Assembly (NCBI GenBank): GCA_029448655.1
Contig: JACCLO010000023.1
Coordinates: 62,001-126,000 of the forward strand
DNA from: Wolfiporia cocos
Taxonomy: Eukaryota; Basidiomycota; Agaricomycetes; Polyporales; Phaeolaceae
DNA length: 64,000 nucleotides
Direction of reading: 5' to 3'
Shown here: positions 47,301-57,266 of the stretch, piece after piece
Layout: every line of letters begins with the position of its first letter
How positions within the stretch are numbered: position 1 is the first letter of the stretch
The notes under the pieces: model-generated
What the model was told of the DNA's origin: nothing
The model's database searches: none
What the model saw: only the letters and a program-made list of their open reading frames with translations
Made by a program: the position numbers and the translations under genes

Positions 47301-49382
47301 TCTATCTGTTTCAGTACTGCTCCTGTGGCGAACTGAGATGCATCTGTTTCGAGGATGAACGGTTTCTCCTTATCTGGTGTTCCTAGTGCGGGCGCCGTCG
47401 TGAATGCTTTCTTCATGAATTCGAATGCTTTCTGTTCTTTCTCCGTCCATTGGAACCCTGTCCCTGTGACCGTTTTTGTGAGGTCTACCAAGGGTCGGGC
47501 ATGTGTAGAGTAGTGATCGATAAATTTCCGATAGAAGTTCGCAAATCCTAGGAAGGATCTGACTTCTTTGAGATTTCGGGGAGTCGGCCACTCCTTAATC
47601 CCATTGAGTTTCGCTGGGTCCATCTGGATATTTCCTGGGGTGATGACTAGTCCCAGAAATTCGACTCTGTCGACACCGAAGGCGCATTTCTCGGGTTTCA
47701 CAAAGAGGTGGTTATCCACCAATCTCTGCAGGATCCGCCGCTCCCGTTCCTTGTGTATTTTCTCGTTTTCTGAGAAAATGAGGATGTCGTCCATATAAAC
47801 AAGCACCCATCCTTCGAGGATTTCTTCTTTCAGGATTTCGTTCATCATTGCCTGAAAGGTCCCGGGTGCATTGCACAATCCGAAAAGCATAACCGTGGGC
47901 TCGTACAACCCTCGGTTCGTTTTGAAGGCCGCTTTCCATTCGTCTCCCTTTTTTGATTCGCACGTTGTTGTATCCCGCTCTAAGGTCCATTTTTGTGAAG
48001 ATCTTTGCTCCTTTTAGCTTTTCCAGGAGCTCTGAGATCAGTGGCAAGGGATAAACGTTCTTTATCGTCCCTTCATTCAGATATCGATAATCTTGACAGG
48101 GTCGTAGGCCGCTGTCTTTCTTTGGGACGAAAAAGAATGGTGACGCCATCGGGGATTTTGAAGGGACTATGAATCCCTTGGCCAAGTTTTCTTTTAGGAA
48201 TTCGTCCAGCGCCTGTTGCTCTTTAGGCGAGAGTGCATAGACTTTGCAGTCTTTTGGCACGAAATCGGGTTTTAATTCGATTGCGTGGTCCCATGGTCTC
48301 GATGGGGGAAATGCTGCCGCGGATTCCTTACTGAACACCTTGGCGAAGTCCAGTAGGTGTTTCGGGACCATTTCTTCAATCGTTCGTTCTGGTTCGGGGG
48401 GTTTTTGTGCGAATTCCTGGGATTTCGTCAGCGCTTTCCTGACAGCGTTGATGATTTGTATCTTTGTTCGGAACTTCTTTCGCGTCTCCCCTTTCTTTCC
48501 TATGATCCTAGGGTTATCTTTTGCGAAGCGTCGGATCGCTTCGTATTCTTCGGGAGTATAGAGCCGCTGCGCTGTTTCTTCTGGCTGGTCCGTGGATCCG
48601 AACCCTTTCTCCCCTCGTTCTGTTTCGTCTAGGTCTTCGACTTCTAAGATGTCGGGGGTGAGGTGTCGTTCGAAAATTATCTGGGCTATTCGCATGCTCG
48701 GGATAATTCTATGCGCTTTGTCTGAGTAGTTGAAGACGATGGCTCCGACATCTCCTCGGTAGTCCGAGTCTATGATTCCGGCTTGTACCACCAATCCGTG
48801 TCTGAGGGTGTTGCCTGATCGTCCGGCCAGCCTTCCATACGATCCCTTCGGGATCTTCATTTTTACTCCTGTGGAGACGAGTTTCCATCCTCCGGCGGGA
48901 ATCTCGGTTTCTTCTGCGGCGTAAAGGTCATACCCTGCAGCTTCTTGGGTCCCCCTTGTTGGAATTTTTCCTTCTGGGGCAACTACCATCTCCACCGTAT
49001 CCATTCGGATCATGGCTTCCTGTTTCTTTTCTTCTGCCCCTAGTATCGATCGTACATCGACTGTTTGGTCCTTCCAGTCGATTGTGGGGTTTTCGTCTTT
49101 TAGCCATCCATACCCTAGAATCATATTTTCCGTTCCGATTGATCCTACCAGGAATCGGACTTTTCGCGTTTTCTGGGTCTTCGGATATCGTAGTAGTATG
49201 GTGGCTTCTCGGTCTATTCGCCCATCTTTGTTTTCTGTTCCGTCAACGTTTTTGACGATGATCGGGTTCTTCAAGGGTTGTGTGGGCACCTTGTATTTTT
49301 CTACCACTCTGCTGTGGATTAGGTTCGACATTGCTCCTGAGTCGATTAGTGCATTGCACTTCACAGGTTTTGCCAGCGTCAT
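44375..49382 (-). pseudogene. pol: Pol of element 2 with dUTPase between protease and RT
   Basis: Reading from 49382: protease (LIDSGAM, D at residue 14); dUTPase (about residues 137-266: [34 protein letters not shown]); RT ([10 protein letters not shown] about 417); then a frameshift at the homopolymer at 47946-47954 (sense A6G3); RT continues with YMDD near 47790; RNase H ETDASQFATGAV near 47345; integrase zinc site CAICQQMK near 46580; core DF near 46490 and ISDRGPQF near 46310. TAA at 46247-46249 and TGA at 46127-46129 (probably TGG before) interrupt integrase. The chromodomain EEYEVEAILADRWKG...WEDEANL (about 45635-45480) follows. The same frame stays open for a further ~370 codons to 44375, ending in two zinc knuckles. 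Confidence 0.9.
44727..45602 (-). CDS. Overlapping open frame at the 3' end of element 2
   Basis: A second frame is open for 291 codons inside the region where the pol frame is also open. From about 45430 (MSTTRHQLPRRTTT) it reads like a real protein: a helical, probably coiled-coil part (IYSSYQNITEDLVRMEGQIR, LLTDRLIDRLAATTTARLR) and PDERRRVARPFDFMEGDRVL. Downstream the other frame becomes protein-like (ILWRAIEYYFRCLPRLRG, PCRQCGSANHWILDC). Possible readings are an extra gag-like ORF after pol joined by a frame change, or one real frame with a chance open shadow. Domain unknown apart from the knuckles in the other frame. Confidence 0.4.
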   Translation of the reverse strand: MERKEASILRQVERLCHGRQLMGRRGELGALQGADKRLPQDESQDNPDTRKQDSNSMSTTRHQLPRRTTTPGDADRREGRPRGTPPRRYSPQHLQIRHALLWYRAEGPFAGRADGWSALFDIAQDLTHIYSSYQNITEDLVRMEGQIRAQREGLELLTDRLIDRLAATTTARLRHALNDFEDREHVAPSRPEYTPRPARFFTPDERRRVARPFDFMEGDRVLFPLPTETQRARRTGVRDPTPRIPGMGGNGRREPPARPTSPRATSARQRRANSTPPTTISFSAEYYPRGV

Positions 49383-49471
49383 GATTACCGGGATGAAGAG
49401 GGATCGATTCTTCTCGAACGAGGTAATTACATGCGCTGCTTTCTCGGAGGGTAAGACCGTGGGCTTCCCTC

Positions 49472-51311
49472 CTAGGCAAAATCCTGTTCTTCTACGAGCC
49501 GTGCTAGGAGCTCGGGGTTCTTGGTTTTCAGAGCCCTAATTGCTGTGACCGCCCTGTTAGCGGTGATGTATTCAGTCTCTTCCTCAGAGACTTCTTCAAT
49601 GCGAGCTTCTTGCTCGGCTTCTTCTTCTTCGGTTTTTCGAGTAGTCCGCCTAGGGCGGGCTGGCTTCCTCGGCCTCTTCGGGCAGTCTCGCGACATATGT
49701 CCTGGCTGATGACAGGTGAAGCATTTTCCCTTCTTGATGTGATCGTCCCTTTCCTGGGTGGTCATTCGATCTACATCCATCGCATTCGGATCTTTCGGTG
49801 CGGTTGTCTGCGGAGCACTAGTGCGTCCGTTATTCTGGTTCGAGGCTTGCCAAGCCTTCTTCTTGACAAACGGTTTGTCCCGTTTTAAGAATATCTTGTA
49901 CGTATTTTCATAGTACGAGGCAGCGGACAATGGTCGCTGGTAGCGGTCGAACACCGATGATGTACCGGGTCGTGTGTTCGGGTAACCCTTTCTCGAAGAG
50001 GGTTATGAGCAACGCGTTTCCGTCCGCGCTGTATCGATCGTACTGGGCCTTTCCGGCCAAGTTGTTGAACTCGGTGATATAATCATCGATGTCCTTCCTG
50101 TCCTGGGTTACGTCCAGGATTTTCTTCCGCGCCTTTTGTACCTCTTCGATGGCTCCGAAGGCTTTCTGGAAGTCCGCATCAAACTGTGCAAGATTAGGCG
50201 GGAAGAATCGTTTCGTCTGGGGGTTCGTATAAACCCGGTGATAATTCTGTTTCCATTGGCCCATTTTCCCCTTGTTTGAAATATAAGAGAGGATAAAGAT
50301 CACTCTCTGAACGTCGTTCTGAAATGACGTTTCGTACATCGTAAACCAGGAATTGCACTGGTTTATGAAGTTCTGCATGTCGGATCGTTCCCCGTCGAAT
50401 ACGTCTGGGGGATTGATCTTTATCATTGGGGGTCGGTAGTACGGGTTCGGCGCCGGAGGTTGAGGCTGCGGCGCATTCGGTGGTGGAGGCCCTCCTGGGG
50501 GTCCTCCTCCTCCTCCCGGGTATCCTCCACCCGGGTTTCCTGGATTTCCTCCGGGGTTCCCTGGGTTCCCTCCAGGGTTTCCTCCTCCGGGGTTTGCGGG
50601 GATTCCTCCTCCGAGCCCTGCAGGAGGGGGGGCATTCCCTCCTCCGAGTCCGAAGTTTCCTCCCAGTCCTCCTCTGCTTGTACCTGCGGCGGTTCGTCCA
50701 AATAAGCCTGAAGGCCATGTTCCTGGGTTTGTCGTTCCCATTCCTCCGCTTGGGCTAGTCCAAGACGGATTTCCTCCGCTACCCATTCCGGGTGCGTTCT
50801 GTGGGGGGTTTCCAAAGAGGTCTGTTCCTCCAGCCATAGGCCCAATCCCACTCTGCGCAAAAGCAGATACAAATCCTGGAGGGTCCTGTCCTCCGGTCTG
50901 GCTGTTATCTGTTCCTGTAAAGTTTCCAGGATTTCTCCCATCATCTCCGATGCGCTCAATTCCTGCCATTCCTGTGGCGCCCGAAGGCTGATTCGTATTT
51001 CCATCGGCATCGAAGGTTCTGTTGATGGTTTCGGTTTCGTTTTCGGTCAACGTCGCGGTTGACATCGGAGGGATTTCTCCGAATCGTTCGAACGCTTCAC
51101 GCGTTATTTCCCAAGCGGTCGTTCCTGCGGAGGGGTATACTTGTACCCACTTCGATGCCCTATCTTCTCTGGGGATGACAACAATTCCTCCGTGGTTACG
51201 GAAGGCTCCAATGGTGTCAGTCCACTCGTATCGGTTGAGTCTGTAGACTCCCTGAATGTCCTCGGGCAAGAGCTCAATCAGTCGTGTTGGGAATTCTGGT
51301 CCAAATATCAT
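49472..51311 (-). pseudogene. gag: Gag of element 2 (one frame break)
   Basis: It starts at ATG 51311, 47 nt after the LTR. Residues 1-100 have no clear family; then comes a long Gly/Pro/Asn-rich tract (about residues 180-285), a capsid-like region (PPDVFDGERSDMQNFINQC to LLITLFEKGLPEHTTRYI), a frame break near 49930-49955, and a nucleocapsid part with a CCHC knuckle (CFTCHQPGHMSRDC near 49710) and a basic tail, ending at 49472. Capsid and nucleocapsid normally share one frame, so the break is probably a small deletion or a sequence error. Confidence 0.8.
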
Positions 51312-51345
51312 GTGCCCTTACACCGTGGTAGGTGAGGGTGTGATA

Positions 51346-51356
51346 AGCTCGACCTT
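51346..51356 (-). other. Self-complementary primer-binding site of element 2
   Basis: Plus-strand AGCTCGACCTT, one base from the LTR, is the exact reverse complement of 51682-51692 in the LTR (plus strand AAGGTCGAGCT), which lies about 35 nt after the TATA box in the sense direction. The match is exactly 11 nt, again as in Tf1. Confidence 0.75.
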
Positions 51357-51357
51357 C

Positions 51358-52066
51358 TGTTACGGGTCGAATACCCGTTCGTATATTCGAGTCGCGAATA
51401 TAGATCGTTCTTCTGCACGTGGGCGTATAGCCGTATGCAAGGCAAATGCTCGTTAGATGCCTTCAGGTCCTAGGTGAAGTTCCTAGGAGATCGTATAATA
51501 TCCAATACACGTGAGAGGATATAATCTGTTCAGGTGCGAGTCTAATAGAGTATAAGACTCGCCTAAGTCCGAGAAGTCAGTGTGCACTTCGAGGACTTAG
51601 TCGTTTGGTTGCTCGAGCGAGAAATACTGAGCGTAGTTTCCTACGTTTGAGAACGAGTATAAGACTTCTTGTTTATACAACAAGGTCGAGCTGAAGAGCC
51701 TCGACAGTAGGTACATTAGTTTATATACTACGTTGGGTTTTCGGGGGTCAAGTCTGTCCCAGATGTCACCGATACTATCTACGCTATAGCACCAAACGTT
51801 TGATAGGTATGTAGTGATATATCTGAGACGATAGATAGGAATGATGGCGGTTGAACGTCATCTATCAGCTAACAAACGATGAACATGAAATGGTGGCAGA
51901 GTTGGATCTGCCAAAGATGAAACGCGCCCTATAGACTAGTACAACTGGGGATGCGCCCAGTAGAGTCACGAGTAGCCAGGGGAGTTGGTTGCGCAACAAG
52001 TCCCTGTATCGTATTCGCCCCGTGGTGAGTTCTGCCAATATTTGAAAAATCAAAATAACCGTAACA
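51358..52066 (-). repeat. 5' LTR of element 2
   Basis: 709 bp, sense-strand TGTTACGG...CCGTAACA. TATA (sense TATATAAA) at 51720-51727. The predicted transcript start at 51692 begins the 11-mer matching the PBS. Confidence 0.95.
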
Positions 52067-52736
52067 TGATCTATAAACGTAAGTATAGGGGTTCGAGGTG
52101 ACTAGGGGGCATAAACATGTCATTTTCATGACACAGCTCCATACACCACTGCTGCCCTTGCTCTAGCAGGTTCAACCCCTCAGTCATGTGCAAACAAGGA
52201 TTAAGAGTGGGCAAGGATGGATAACTCCTATCAGGTAGGTCCGTCATCTGGTTCCAGCATGCAGAGCATCCAGCAAGCTCACTAGTGGAATAAGGAACAG
52301 CTTGTCAATATGCCTTGAGGCACATCCTTCGAAGCTTCACATGTGAGATAGCTTTGAGGTGACTCATTGACAGTGAGGCATAGTCCAATTACAGCATCAT
52401 GTACCAACAAAAGCAAAAATACACGAGCTCAATCAGGTACTTCCTCAAGCATATCCACTTGTTCAACCCCATGCATGCAGAGGACAACAACCTGGTCCAT
52501 GTCCCACATGAACTTGAGGAGCCTGAGGGTGAAGTATGTGTGGAGCTCATGTGAATGCTCAGTGTATTCTGTACTCCAGCTGCAGGAAGTTTGTGAGAGA
52601 TATAGCATGCTCAGGCCAGTAGTTCCTGCCACACAAAGGTGTTCTAGGCATTGAGTAGATGGTGACCCTCTGAATGTGGGCTGAGGTCCTTCTGTTGATA
52701 TAGGCTCATCACAGAGAATTGTGGCAACTTCTTCTC

Positions 52737-53995
52737 GTAGAGTTTCAGTCAAATATCTTGATCTGCCAAGTGCCCTTTGCTTAAGAAATTGCAGTTGTGA
52801 GCTAGGTTTGCATGCAGATTTAATCTACCATGAAAATAAAATGTAACACTGGGATTCAAGCCAAAGGCCCAAGCACAGAAGGACAACAATGCACCACAAC
52901 ACAACAGCCAACTGAGCTATGGCAGCAACTGTCAACTTCAAATGGTTAAACTATATATAGGTTGTGTTCACACTTAATTTTTGCACTCAGATCTATGAAG
53001 ACTAACTACTACTGCAAGTACAAACAATTAATGATAGTGGCTGCTTGTGTAACATAGCATGATATGGAGCAAGTCAGCATGTAAAAGGTCAGTACACTAT
53101 GACCAGTGCTTCCCAAAGGGAAATATATGTGCATTCATATTAAAGCAGATGTAGAGATTCAAAAATGAAGTTCTGTGAGGATCCTATATTATTCTAACCA
53201 TTTAAAGTTGACAGTTGCTGCCATAGCTCAGTTGGCTATTTGTCACAGAACTGCCCTTGGGGGTTCTACGATGTCCCTTAGTCTGTATTGCAAAGGCGCC
53301 CCTAGGTGCAGGGCTAACTCCTTACTTACATCCTTTCCTCCTCGTCATGCCCTGTATCTCTTACTAGACCACCTGACCCATTAGATTAGCGCTGTAGGGT
53401 AGCGCGCGCCTCAGGTACATCATGTTATGGTCACACTAGTTACATGTTACATTACGGTAGTTACATTGTCATGTGCTCTCTTAGTTACGGCGCACAGGCC
53501 CATACTTTAGGGCGGCCATTACTGGCCAGCTATCCATGTGTAAGTACAACAGGATGAGGACTTACATCCTCATTCCTAAGATTCTCGACAATGGGGCTTG
53601 CCCCCCTTTCTTCTCATCTTGTGCGACGCTGGTGTGTGATGGCACCGGCACTCTCTCTCTCTCTCACTTGCTAGTCTGGTACGTTGACTTAGTGGTAGCC
53701 CCCTTGCTGGTATATCAAGGAGGTTCATGCGCAATGTTCACCGCTGCTGGGCGTGCTTGTGCGCTGTGGGCGTTATGTGCCCCCCGTCCTTTGGCCAGTC
53801 CCACAGACCCATAAGTCTGTGTCACTATTGTGTTGTGGTGCATTGTTGTCCTTCTGTGCTTGGGCCTTTGGCTTGAATCCCAGTGTTACATTTTATTTTC
53901 ATGGTAGATTAAATCTGCATGCAAACCTAGCTCACAACTGCAATTTCTTAAGCAAAGGGCACTTGGCAGATCAAGATATTTGACTGAAACTCTAC
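52737..53995. mobile_element. Palindromic MITE with tRNA-like arms, copy M3 (palindrome centre)
   Basis: Related to M1 and M2. Both ends are of the GTAGAGTTTCAG type, and flanking DNA on the two sides is itself inverted, so there is no TSD. About 670 bp remain after removing the solo LTR at 53241-53824. tRNA-like boxes lie near 52853 and 52908 (left arm, complement strand) and near 53224 and 53871 (right arm, split by the LTR). Confidence 0.8.
53241..53824 (+). mobile_element. Solo LTR in tRNA-like segment of M3, TSD CTATT
   Basis: 584 bp, TGTCACAGAACTGCCC...TCTGTGTCA, with TSD CTATT at 53236-53240 and 53825-53829. Removing it restores the tRNA-like segment between its A box (TAGCTCAGTTGG, 53224-53235) and B box. 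Same family as 13835-14393. A (CT)n run lies near 53650-53663. Confidence 0.9.
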
Positions 53996-54598
53996 GAGAA
54001 GAAGTTGCCACAATTCTCTGTGATGAGCCTATATCAACAGAAGGACCTCAGCCCACATTCAGAGGGTCACCATCCACTCAATGCCCAGAACACCTTTGTG
54101 TGGCAGGAACCACTGGCCTGAGCATGCCATATCTCTCACAAACTTCCTGCAGCTGGAGTACAGAATACACTGAGCATTCACATGAGCTCCACACATACTT
54201 CACCCTCAGGCTCCTCAAGTTCATGTGGGACATGGACCAGGTTGTTGTCCTCTGCATGCATGGGGTTGAACAAGTGGATATGCTTGAGGAAGTACCTGAT
54301 TGAGCTCGTGTATTTTTGCTTTTGTTGGTACATGATGCTGTAATTGGACTATGCCTCACTGTCAATGAGTCACCTCAAAGCTATCTCACATGTGAAGCTT
54401 CGAAGGATGTGCCTCAAGGCATATTGACAAGCTGTTCCTTATTCCACTAGTGAGCTTGCTGGATGCTCTGCATGCTGGAACCAGATGACGGACCTACCTG
54501 ATAGGAGTTATCCATCCTTGCCCACTCTTAATCCTTGTTTGCACATGACTGAGGGGTTGAACCTGCTAGAGCAAGGGCAGCAGTGGTGTATGGAGCTG

Positions 54599-55124
54599 TG
54601 TCATGAAAATGACATGTTTATGCCCCCTAGTCGCCTCGAACCCCTATACTTACGTTTATAGATCACCTGATTTAAGGATCGACGCGTTACCTTTAGACTA
54701 CCTAGCTACAAGGGTCACCTGACATATATATGTAAGCATTTGGAGTTAGTACTTAGCGATGTCATAATGACATCATTGTGGGGCCTTATGGGTCATAATG
54801 ATGTCATTGTGGGGCAGCCTTAAAATAGTCAATGCTCGCTTTCATGTATATATACTGTAGTCGTCTGAGGGTTACACCTCAGACTTCTTATTTTGACTCT
54901 GGGGTGTTCATCCCCCTTACTTTGCACTATCCCTCTGCTGCACATGTCTGCCTGCTCATCTGGGAGCCCCTTGACCTCACTGTAGTGCCCTTGGACTACC
55001 CTTCGACCTCGACAACCTCGACAGTGTTGGGCCTGCTGGTATCTGAAAGACGCATGCAGCGGGAGTAGGACGTGTGGTGGTGGAGTGTTAGGTGGAGGAT
55101 ATGATGGTCACAAAGTTTGTGACA
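54599..55124 (+). mobile_element. Solo LTR (right-arm copy), TSD AGCTG
   Basis: 526 bp, TGTCATGAAAATG...GTTTGTGACA, with TSD AGCTG at 54594-54598 and 55125-55129. TATATATA near 54846 is followed by a GTCTGAGG...CCTCAGAC inverted repeat. An antisense tRNA-like stretch spans about 54630-54715 and contains the empty target site of element 2 (54661-54665). Confidence 0.85.
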
Positions 55125-55498
55125 AGCTGGCAGGCTTCCCAGCCTGAGGTGCCATATCATGTAACTAGCACAGCATTCCAATCTCAATCTCCTGTGCATT
55201 TGTGAACCAGGGCTCAATATGTCGTGCAAATACATGCTATCTGCTCTCTATCAGCACTAGAAATGCAGACAATGGCTGATATGGATATCAGGGACAAATT
55301 TCATGAGGTCATGTTACATGATAGAATCTGTGAGCTAGGGACCCCAACAGTCGCTTTCCACCACTCACACTCATTTTTCCTCTGCTGTTAGGATGCCTTC
55401 CCTGATACTATTGATAATATCCAACACGACATTGCACAGCCTATTGACAACAATGACTGAATGCAGTCAGCTTGATGCCAGAAGGGCCATTGTGGCTA

Positions 55499-55938
55499 TG
55501 TCACAGATTCTGAAAAGAGGTACCCCCCTGTCTTGAACCAATGGCATTAGGTACGCCTTGGTCACGTGCTCTTGTATGGACAATGTAGCATAGCGTAACA
55601 GTACAGGTAGCCTACCCCACATACAGTCACATGGTTACAGCTTAGATAATGTAGCACATGACTGGGCTGTGCATCGCTTTACACACAGACCCTGCCTTTA
55701 GGGTGGGTCTCTAGTAGATAGCGCCACACACCTCATGTACTTAAGCTGCGATGTTCTGGGGCCTACTCCCCAGAACTGTTATTCTGGCTGTTGGGGCAAG
55801 TCCCCCTTTGCTGTACCTCTAGGTGTGCTTGACTGAGACTCCACCTCATCACCTTGGTGTTGTACCTCTACCCTGGTCAATAGGTAGAAGGAGAGGGTCT
55901 TAGGGGTTATATTGGTGTGCCTATGTCACTTTGTGACA
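55499..55938 (+). mobile_element. Solo LTR, TSD GGCTA
   Basis: 440 bp, TGTCACAGATTCTG...TTTGTGACA, with TSD GGCTA at 55494-55498 and 55939-55943. It abuts the left end of the TA-MITE copy B. Related to the LTR at 9479-9877. The first 13 bp mark the limit of the palindrome. Confidence 0.85.
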
Positions 55939-56240
55939 GGCTAAGGCTCCAACCATATAACATACATGTACAGGAAATCAGTAAATATATGGTATATGGT
56001 ATATACATGGTATACATGGTTTCAGATGGTAGATTTTTCAGACATCTTGACATAGCCATTGCCTTGCCCATATGGCTATGGAGATTGTCTCCTCCTTCAA
56101 CAACATGCCACAGGTATCAGCACTTGGCTGATGCAAGGAAAAAAATTGGTGTTCAGCATTCAACAGCCACACTAGTAGCTGGAATGGCTTAGGAATTGTG
56201 CACAATGTGTGAGATGATGGGAAACTCTTATGCATGAGTC

Positions 56241-56868
56241 TGTCATGGATTATTCAGGGTTTGGGAACCCCAGTGGCATAGCATACCATAAATGACACAA
56301 GCAACACTTCAAGCAACTACTCAGGGGAATAGAACTCGCACAAGGGCGTATTCCTGATCTGAGGCTACTCAAGGCATATAAGGCCAAGACGAGTCTGGGG
56401 TGCTACCCTGCTCGTTGGCCAGTATATATGCTATTCTACTGTTTGTACATTGTTTGGCAACTGTATAGTTACTACGTAAGCTGATAGTCCGTTCTGTAAG
56501 GTAAACCCTATAATGGGTGTAGGTACACGGCACAGAGTGTCCGGGGGTCTGGTAACACGTGATAGGGTGTCCAGGGTCTTGACACGTGGCTGCATAGGCG
56601 CACGCTTAGATAAGATAAGGGTTTAGGCTCTAGTCACTAGTCGTTGGCTAGGCAAAAGAAATCGGCTTGTGACAATAAAGGCATAACCATGCAAAGGGTA
56701 GAAAGCCAAATACCCAAAGGCAAGCACCTAGTGTGGGAATATGAACAACATATATAGTGTGTCCTGCCTATAACAGCTGAGCTGTTATAGTGGCCCTGTT
56801 GGCTAAGCGGTGTTGGATGCATGTCCCCATGGAGCTGCTGGTCTGGGACTGCTGGTGGTACCGTGACA
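56241..56868. mobile_element. Short LTR-like insertion, TSD GAGTC
   Basis: TGTCATGG...CCGTGACA with TSD GAGTC at 56236-56240 and 56869-56873. It is 241 bp without the nested solo LTR. Probably a small solo LTR; family unknown and strand undetermined. Confidence 0.7.
56293..56674 (-). mobile_element. Solo LTR, TSD ATAAA
   Basis: 382 bp, minus-strand TGTCACAAGCCGATTTC...GCTTGTGTCA, with TSD ATAAA at 56288-56292 and 56675-56679. Same family as 57267-57645. Confidence 0.9.
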
Positions 56869-57266
56869 GAGTCTAATGCATGATGCAATCACTATGTGGG
56901 ATAATATATAGCATAAACATAAATCTGATCTTACCTTCCGCCAAATGAGAGGGTAAGTGTTACAATCTGTGGAAGTACGCTCAAATATTTTTTTTTGACG
57001 CCTCACTAGGAAGAGGGACTTAGTGTTCAACCGCTTTATCATGCACCTTATTCTAGGGATCCCTGCTCAACCAGTGACCCTCATTTCATGTACAACAGCC
57101 CTATGCCCATAGTTCTGCAACGTATCAGGTTCTAGTTGATATCATGTGTCTAACCACAGGATTCTTACATTTCAGCTCTTGTTGCATTCAACCGCAACAC
57201 TTCGTATTTGTCTTACTAGCATGCTAGCCTTATGGACTTAATGGTAGCAGTACCATGGACACTATG

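Larger units (their letters stand above)
43612..52066 (-). mobile_element. Full-length Ty3/Gypsy chromovirus-type element 2
   Basis: The 8455-bp minus-strand element has 709-bp LTRs (5' 51358-52066, 3' 43612-44320) with no difference seen by eye, and TSD TGATC at 43607-43611 and 52067-52071. The right palindrome arm has the empty site at 54661-54665. Order: LTR, self-priming PBS, gag with CCHC knuckle, protease, dUTPase, RT, RNase H, integrase, chromodomain, long C-terminal extension, purine tract (GGGAGGGG on the sense strand next to 44320), LTR. Despite its youth the coding region has two frameshifts and two stops. Confidence 0.95.
43148..52133 (-). mobile_element. Solo LTR (left-arm copy) interrupted by element 2, TSD CAGCT
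   Basis: The mirror of the solo LTR at 54599-55124. Flanks are CAGCT at 43143-43147 and 52134-52138. After removal of element 2 and one TSD copy the length is 526 bp, identical to the right-arm copy. Confidence 0.85.
42761..55511. repeat. Young palindromic inverted duplication centred on MITE M3
   Basis: The left arm (42761-52736) and right arm (53996-55511) are near-identical inverted copies of about 1.5 kb once the element 2 insertion (8455 bp plus TSD) is removed from the left arm. They meet at MITE M3 (52737-53995). Both arms end inside the LTR at 55499: its first 13 bp are present at 42761-42773 and then homology stops. The small frames in the arms (e.g. 43037-43276, 53980-54303) occur in mirrored pairs and look non-coding. 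Confidence 0.85.

Noticed and set aside
43037..55235. Mirrored small frames (43037-43276, 52429-52752 and partners) as duplicated genes
   Set aside because: They overlap LTR ends and tRNA-like sequence; their conservation reflects the recent palindrome.
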